From RUG11237 sp050874665 (GTDB lineage: Bacteria; Bacillota; Clostridia; Lachnospirales; Lachnospiraceae): a DNA stretch of 64,000 bases. The stretch covers positions 45,787-109,786 of the forward strand of contig JBNMLC010000008.1 in the NCBI GenBank assembly GCA_050874665.1. Direction: 5' to 3'. Made by a program: the position numbers and the translations under genes. Below, one piece after another: positions 60,699 through 64,000 of the stretch (positions are counted from its first letter, which is position 1; the number at the start of each line of letters is the position of its first letter). The notes beneath the pieces were generated by a model. That model saw nothing but the letters and a program-made list of their open reading frames with translations, was not told where the DNA came from and did not search any database.

Positions 60699-60899
60699 AT
60701 ATGTGCTACTTTTGGAAGTTCGGGAAATGGCTTATTTGCTGGATTTCAAGAGTTGTGGATGTTACTGAAAAGTGCTTGATTTGGGACAATAAGTAACAAA
60801 CAAGTAACTTAAAAGTAACATACAATAGACATTTATATGTAAATTATTAGGGCTGTTTTCCATCAGATTTATCTGGTTGGGAGCCATCCCTTTTTGTTA
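60699..60899. other. Intergenic stretch with three 11-bp tandem repeats
   Basis: No gene is supported. AAGTAAC recurs at 60791, 60802 and 60813 in units of exactly 11 bases, one helical turn, so a protein could bind them side by side. They may be integrase arm sites, which would put the element's true right end further right, or sites of another element. Confidence 0.5.
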
Positions 60900-60961
60900 G
60901 TAAGCGCAAAGTATTCCAGCGTAGTGACACTGTAATAATATAGCCTCATAATACAAATAGG

Positions 60962-61024
60962 AAATGCAAGCGTTTTACTCCATGCATATTGCTAGCACTT
61001 AGCAAAACGCAAGCGTTTCACTAT
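60962..61024 (+). repeat. Left subterminal repeats of the IS66 element
   Basis: AAATGCAAGCGTTTTACTC (60962-60980) and AAACGCAAGCGTTTCACTAT (61005-61024) are similar direct copies. Inverted versions occur near the right end, so they are probable transposase-binding sites. Confidence 0.65.
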
Positions 61025-61042
61025 ACTTTTGGAGGCTAGATT

Positions 61043-61438
61043 ATGAGAGCAACCCGTGTTCCTGCAGATAAGCAATTCCGACTAATTATGGAATGTCGTG
61101 CCAGCGGTCTTACCGATCACGAGTGGTGCCTGCAGAATGATATCAAACCCGGAACTTTTTACAACTGGGTGAAGCGTCTTCGCCAAAAGGGATGTACAGA
61201 AATCCCTGATACCTTGAGCGGTCATTCTTCCCACAGGCAGGAAATTGTGAAGATTGAATTCCCCACGCCCGGCACAACCGGAACCATGATTTCTTCTGTT
61301 CAGGATGAAATCAACCAGCCAGTACAGAATGGTGTGATGGAGCTTTCCATTGCCGGTACAGTTCTTCGAATTCCAAACGGAACAGATCACACCCTGCTTA
61401 GACAGACGATGCATATCCTGAAGGAGTTGTCATGTTAG
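61043..61438 (+). CDS. tnpA: IS66 TnpA accessory protein
   Basis: This 131-aa protein is the first IS66 reading frame. It begins MRATRVPADKQFRLIMECRA and has a helix-turn-helix with HEWCLQNDIKPGTFYNWVKR like other IS66/IS3-type TnpA proteins. TTTGGAGG lies before the ATG. It overlaps tnpB by seven bases, which fits translational coupling. Confidence 0.9.
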   Translation: MRATRVPADKQFRLIMECRASGLTDHEWCLQNDIKPGTFYNWVKRLRQKGCTEIPDTLSGHSSHRQEIVKIEFPTPGTTGTMISSVQDEINQPVQNGVMELSIAGTVLRIPNGTDHTLLRQTMHILKELSC

Positions 61439-61797
61439 GCGACATTTCGGTCGCAGATGAGATTAATATCGTCTGCGGCTATACTGACATGCGACGTTCC
61501 ATTGATGGTCTCTGTGCCATTGTGCAGGACCGACTCCATATGGATCCGAGACAGAGAGCATTGTACCTTTTCTGTGGCAAACGTTATGACCGCCTGAAAG
61601 CCCTGCTTTGGGAAGGAGATGGTTTTCTTCTCCTTTACAAGCGGATGGAGGCTCAGGGACGCTTTCGTTGGCCAAGGAACTCTGAGGAGGTAAGGGAACT
61701 TACCTGGCAGCAATTCGACTGGCTTATGTCCGGACTGGAAATCGAGCAGCCCAAAGCCTTTAAAGTACCGGAAAATGTGGATAACATTTCTGCATAA
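61432..61797 (+). CDS. tnpB: IS66 TnpB (Orf2) protein
   Basis: This 121-aa protein is the IS66 Orf2 family member, with the conserved CGYTDMRRSIDGLCAIVQDR, LYLFCGKRYDRLKALLWEGD and GFLLLYKRMEAQGRF. It is required for IS66 transposition though its activity is unknown; it is unrelated to the RNA-guided TnpB nuclease of IS605 elements. A 130-base gap separates it from tnpC. Confidence 0.95.
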   Translation: MLGDISVADEINIVCGYTDMRRSIDGLCAIVQDRLHMDPRQRALYLFCGKRYDRLKALLWEGDGFLLLYKRMEAQGRFRWPRNSEEVRELTWQQFDWLMSGLEIEQPKAFKVPENVDNISA

Positions 61798-61927
61798 TCC
61801 ACCGGGATTTCCAAACCGGGAAACTTATCCACAAGTTTCCCGAAAGCTTGTAAACACGGCGTTTTCTGCTTCTCTTTAGGTGCCTTTTATGGTATAATAG
61901 AGACATCTAAAGAGGAGCGGAAAACAG

Positions 61928-63550
61928 ATGGCAAAGTCTCAAAAAGATGCCCGGCTCATTGAGTATAAGGACATGATCAGCCAACTGAATATGACGGTGA
62001 AAAGCCAGAATGAAATCATTCTTTCCCTGAAAGACACCATTGCATCTAACCAGGAACAGATGCGTATCATGACGGAACAGATTGAGTATCTCACAAAAAA
62101 ACTGTTTGGCACATCCAGTGAGAAAACCAAAAATCTGGATGGACAGTACAGTCTTTTTGATGAAGCGGAACAGGAAGCAATGCCCACCGATGAAACGGAG
62201 ATTGCCGAGTCTGTTCCGGTGAAAAAACACACACGAAAGGCGAAAAGCAAACAGACTGATGTGTTCAAGGGTGTTCCGTCCCGGGATGAAATCATACCAC
62301 TTTCTGAAGACCAGAAACTTTGTACCGATTGTGGTGCTGAGATGAAAGTGATCGGTAAGGAATTCGTACGAAGAGAATTCCGGTTCACTCCTGCAAAAGG
62401 TGAGGTCGTAAATATCTATGTGGAAACAGCCAAATGTCCGGTCTGCTCTGAAGCACCTGCTATGGAAAAAGCTGTTCAGTTCGTAAAATCACACGCACCG
62501 GAGGCGCTGATACCTCACAGTTACGCAACTGCTTCTGTGGTTGCCTGGGTCATGTATCAGAAGTACGCAAACTCCATGCCTCTGTACCGTCAGGAACAGG
62601 ACTGGAAGCAGCTGGGAGTTATGCTAAACAGGGCAACTCTGGCCAACTGGATTATCTATTGTTCCACACAGTACTTTAAGCCGTTTTATGACTATCTGCA
62701 TCGGGAACTGCTCAAACGGGAATTCCTGATGGCGGATGAGACCAGAATTCAGGTTCTGCACGAAGAAGACCGGAAGGCAGAAACAGATTCCTTCATGTGG
62801 CTGTTCCGATCAGGTGAAGATGGCCATCCCGACATTGTGCTCTATAAATATACAGAAACCAGAGCCAAGTTTAATGCAGTAGAGTTCCTAAAGGGTTTTC
62901 AGGGCTATCTGGAAACAGACTGCTATCAGGGGTATAACAACCTCCCCGGCATTAAACGGTGCTGCTGCTTCGCACATTTGCGTAGATACTTTATCGAGGC
63001 GATCCCCAAGGGAAAAGAACTGGATTACAGTAATCCTGCCGCACAGGGTGTTCAATATATGAACCGGTTGTTTGACCACGAACGGTATTCGGCAGCGAAA
63101 AAACATACACCTGAGCAGCGCTATGCATACCGGCTGGAAAAAGAAAAACCAACACTGGACGCATTCTGGAAATGGATCTCACAACAGTCTCCCAAAAAGG
63201 GAACCCGTTTTGAGAAGGCGGTGAACTATGCCCAAAATCACAAAGATGAGTTTATGACTTATCTTGAAGATGGAAGGTGCAGTTTTTCGAACAATTTAAG
63301 TGAGAATGCAATCCGCCCCTTCACGGTGGGACGCCGAAACTGGCTGTTTAGTGATACTCCCAAGGGTGCTGATGCCAGTGCCATGGTCTACACAATGGTT
63401 GAGATGGCCAAAGCACATAACCTGAACATTTACAAGTATTTGAATTACCTGCTGGAACAACTTCCCAGAACTGCTATGGCAGATGAAGAACTGTCAAAGC
63501 TTGTGCCTTGGCATGATACAATCCAGGCAACCTGTTCGGGTGCAATGTAG
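61928..63550 (+). CDS. tnpC: IS66 TnpC transposase
   Basis: This 540-aa DDE transposase has an N-terminal leucine-zipper-like coiled coil, a zinc-binding block (Cys132, Cys135, Cys170, Cys173) and the catalytic residues Asp270 (FLMADETRIQVL), Asp331 (YLETDCYQGYN) and Glu459 (NNLSENAIRPF). All are intact, so the element may be active. The ATG follows AGAGGAGCGG, with a TATAAT-like box upstream at about 61893. Confidence 0.95.
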   Translation: MAKSQKDARLIEYKDMISQLNMTVKSQNEIILSLKDTIASNQEQMRIMTEQIEYLTKKLFGTSSEKTKNLDGQYSLFDEAEQEAMPTDETEIAESVPVKKHTRKAKSKQTDVFKGVPSRDEIIPLSEDQKLCTDCGAEMKVIGKEFVRREFRFTPAKGEVVNIYVETAKCPVCSEAPAMEKAVQFVKSHAPEALIPHSYATASVVAWVMYQKYANSMPLYRQEQDWKQLGVMLNRATLANWIIYCSTQYFKPFYDYLHRELLKREFLMADETRIQVLHEEDRKAETDSFMWLFRSGEDGHPDIVLYKYTETRAKFNAVEFLKGFQGYLETDCYQGYNNLPGIKRCCCFAHLRRYFIEAIPKGKELDYSNPAAQGVQYMNRLFDHERYSAAKKHTPEQRYAYRLEKEKPTLDAFWKWISQQSPKKGTRFEKAVNYAQNHKDEFMTYLEDGRCSFSNNLSENAIRPFTVGRRNWLFSDTPKGADASAMVYTMVEMAKAHNLNIYKYLNYLLEQLPRTAMADEELSKLVPWHDTIQATCSGAM

Positions 63551-63601
63551 AGTAAAATGCTTGCATCTGGCAAGTGATAGTAGAGTAAAATGCTCGCATT
63601 T
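63550..63601 (-). repeat. Right subterminal repeats of the IS66 element
   Basis: GAGTAAAATGCTTGCAT (63550-63566) and GAGTAAAATGCTCGCATTT (63583-63601) are the inverted counterparts of the left subterminal repeats. Confidence 0.65.
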
Positions 63602-63671
63602 CTAGCGTTGTATGAGAGATGCGATCTTATTTAATGGTTAGCGTAGGAATACTTTGCGCTTACTTTTGTTA

Positions 63672-63900
63672 TGGACTTTAGTCTGTTGAGGGCATTGAAG
63701 TTTTTCGTGTTCCGAAAAATGGAAATGCCCGAAACAATAAACCACCTGCTATGCGGGTGGTGCAACAAGTGCTTATAGCACAATCACCTTTCCTTGTTTT
63801 ATAGGAAATTTCGATTTTTGAGGAACAAAAAAAGAACAAGAGTTCACCGAACATATGTCAGATAAACTCTTGCAAGAGGTTGACGATAAGACGATACAGG
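63672..63900. other. Non-coding stretch with two strong hairpins
   Basis: GGGCATT pairs with AATGCCC, enclosing TTTTTCG/CGAAAAA (about 63690-63732). CCACCTGC pairs with GCGGGTGG around TAT (about 63745-63763). The pair resembles ends of small IS elements or a structured RNA, but no transposase gene is next to it. Confidence 0.45.
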
Positions 63901-64000
63901 TTAGAAGATATAAAAACCTTCTACACCAGCCTCGTCGGCAAACAAGTCATCTTCATTTAAGAAATAATCCATATCGAGAAGGTCATCCTCGCTCATGCGG
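63901..64000 (-). CDS. 3' end of an unidentified minus-strand gene
   Basis: The minus strand reads MSEDDLLDMDYFLNEDDLFA followed by DEAGVEGFYIF and a TAA stop at 63901-63903. The frame is open to the window edge, so the ATG at 63996 may be internal. The acidic tail matches no family I recognise. Confidence 0.4.
   Translation of the reverse strand, partial: RMSEDDLLDMDYFLNEDDLFADEAGVEGFYIF

Larger units (their letters stand above)
60900..63663 (+). mobile_element. Intact IS66-family insertion sequence
   Basis: The 2764-bp element is bounded by 18-bp perfect inverted repeats (GTAAGCGCAAAGTATTCC at 60900-60917 and its complement at 63646-63663) and flanked by a perfect 8-bp target duplication, TTTTGTTA (60892-60899 and 63664-63671). 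IS66 elements make 8-bp duplications and begin with GTAA. It carries tnpA, tnpB and tnpC, all open. Its higher GC content differs from the flanking DNA. Confidence 0.95.

Noticed and set aside
60597..60779. 60-aa open frame across the right attachment site
   Set aside because: There is no ribosome binding site, and the frame covers the arm and core repeats.
63690..63763. Complete IS200/IS605 element
   Set aside because: Hairpins are present, but no Y1 transposase or TnpB gene lies beside them in the window.

Overview
The window looks like chromosome from a low-GC Firmicute of class Clostridia, most likely a Lachnospiraceae gut bacterium; the genus is not resolved. The evidence is a Firmicutes-type S10-spc-alpha ribosomal cluster followed by ecfA1-ecfA2-ecfT-truA-rplM-rpsI, a zinc-type S14, a long L17, a rapZ-whiA-crh block, and large secreted proteins with Thr/Pro linkers. 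The family identifications come from motif recognition by eye, not from database searches.

Region 1 (1-13.9 kb) carries housekeeping genes: the 3' part of pyk, a membrane GGDEF/EAL protein with a degenerate EAL domain, galE, murB-rapZ-whiA-crh (without the usual yvcK), a CarD-type regulator, a lipid kinase, fba, and, on the minus strand, a cyclophilin and a DUF975 membrane protein, followed by a HAD-like/GNAT fusion. Region 2 (14.0-19.7 kb) is a complete fructose PTS operon, fruR-fruK-fruA-ptsH-ptsI, with a promoter and a tandem-repeat operator candidate. The two HPr paralogues are complementary: the one by whiA keeps Ser46 but has Asp15, and the one in the fru operon keeps His15 but has Ala at the Ser46 position.

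Region 3 (19.8-49.3 kb) is the ribosomal super-cluster, from a structured S10 leader through rpsJ...secY-adk-map-KOW-infA, then rpmJ-rpsM-rpsK-rpsD-rpoA-rplQ, the ECF transporter core, truA and rplM-rpsI. A 6-kb gene for a secreted papain-like peptidase with four CBM25-like starch-binding modules lies between infA and rpmJ. A secreted transglutaminase-like gene lies between rplQ and ecfA1. Three spacers inside the ribosomal operons (rplW-rplB, rpsH-rplF, rpsM-rpsK) hold a family of hairpins built from short helices separated by tandem G-A/G-A mismatches and T-T mismatches. I do not recognise this family.

Region 4 (49.3-60.7 kb) is an integrative mobilizable element inserted at the 3' end of rpsI. 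It has direct-repeat core sites, inverted arm sites, a tyrosine integrase, a divergent XRE regulator, a small HTH-like protein, a RepA-like ATPase, an oriT-like double hairpin and a MobV relaxase. Its cargo is a beta-class DNA methyltransferase, a one-polypeptide PD-(D/E)XK nuclease plus N6-adenine methylase, and a 733-aa zinc-hook AAA ATPase resembling RloC/PrrC anticodon nucleases. This restriction-modification plus RloC-like module is the best candidate for an interesting defence system here.

Region 5 (60.7-64 kb) holds an intact IS66 element (18-bp terminal inverted repeats, perfect 8-bp target duplication TTTTGTTA, tnpA-tnpB-tnpC), a structured non-coding stretch, and the last codons of a minus-strand gene that runs off the window.
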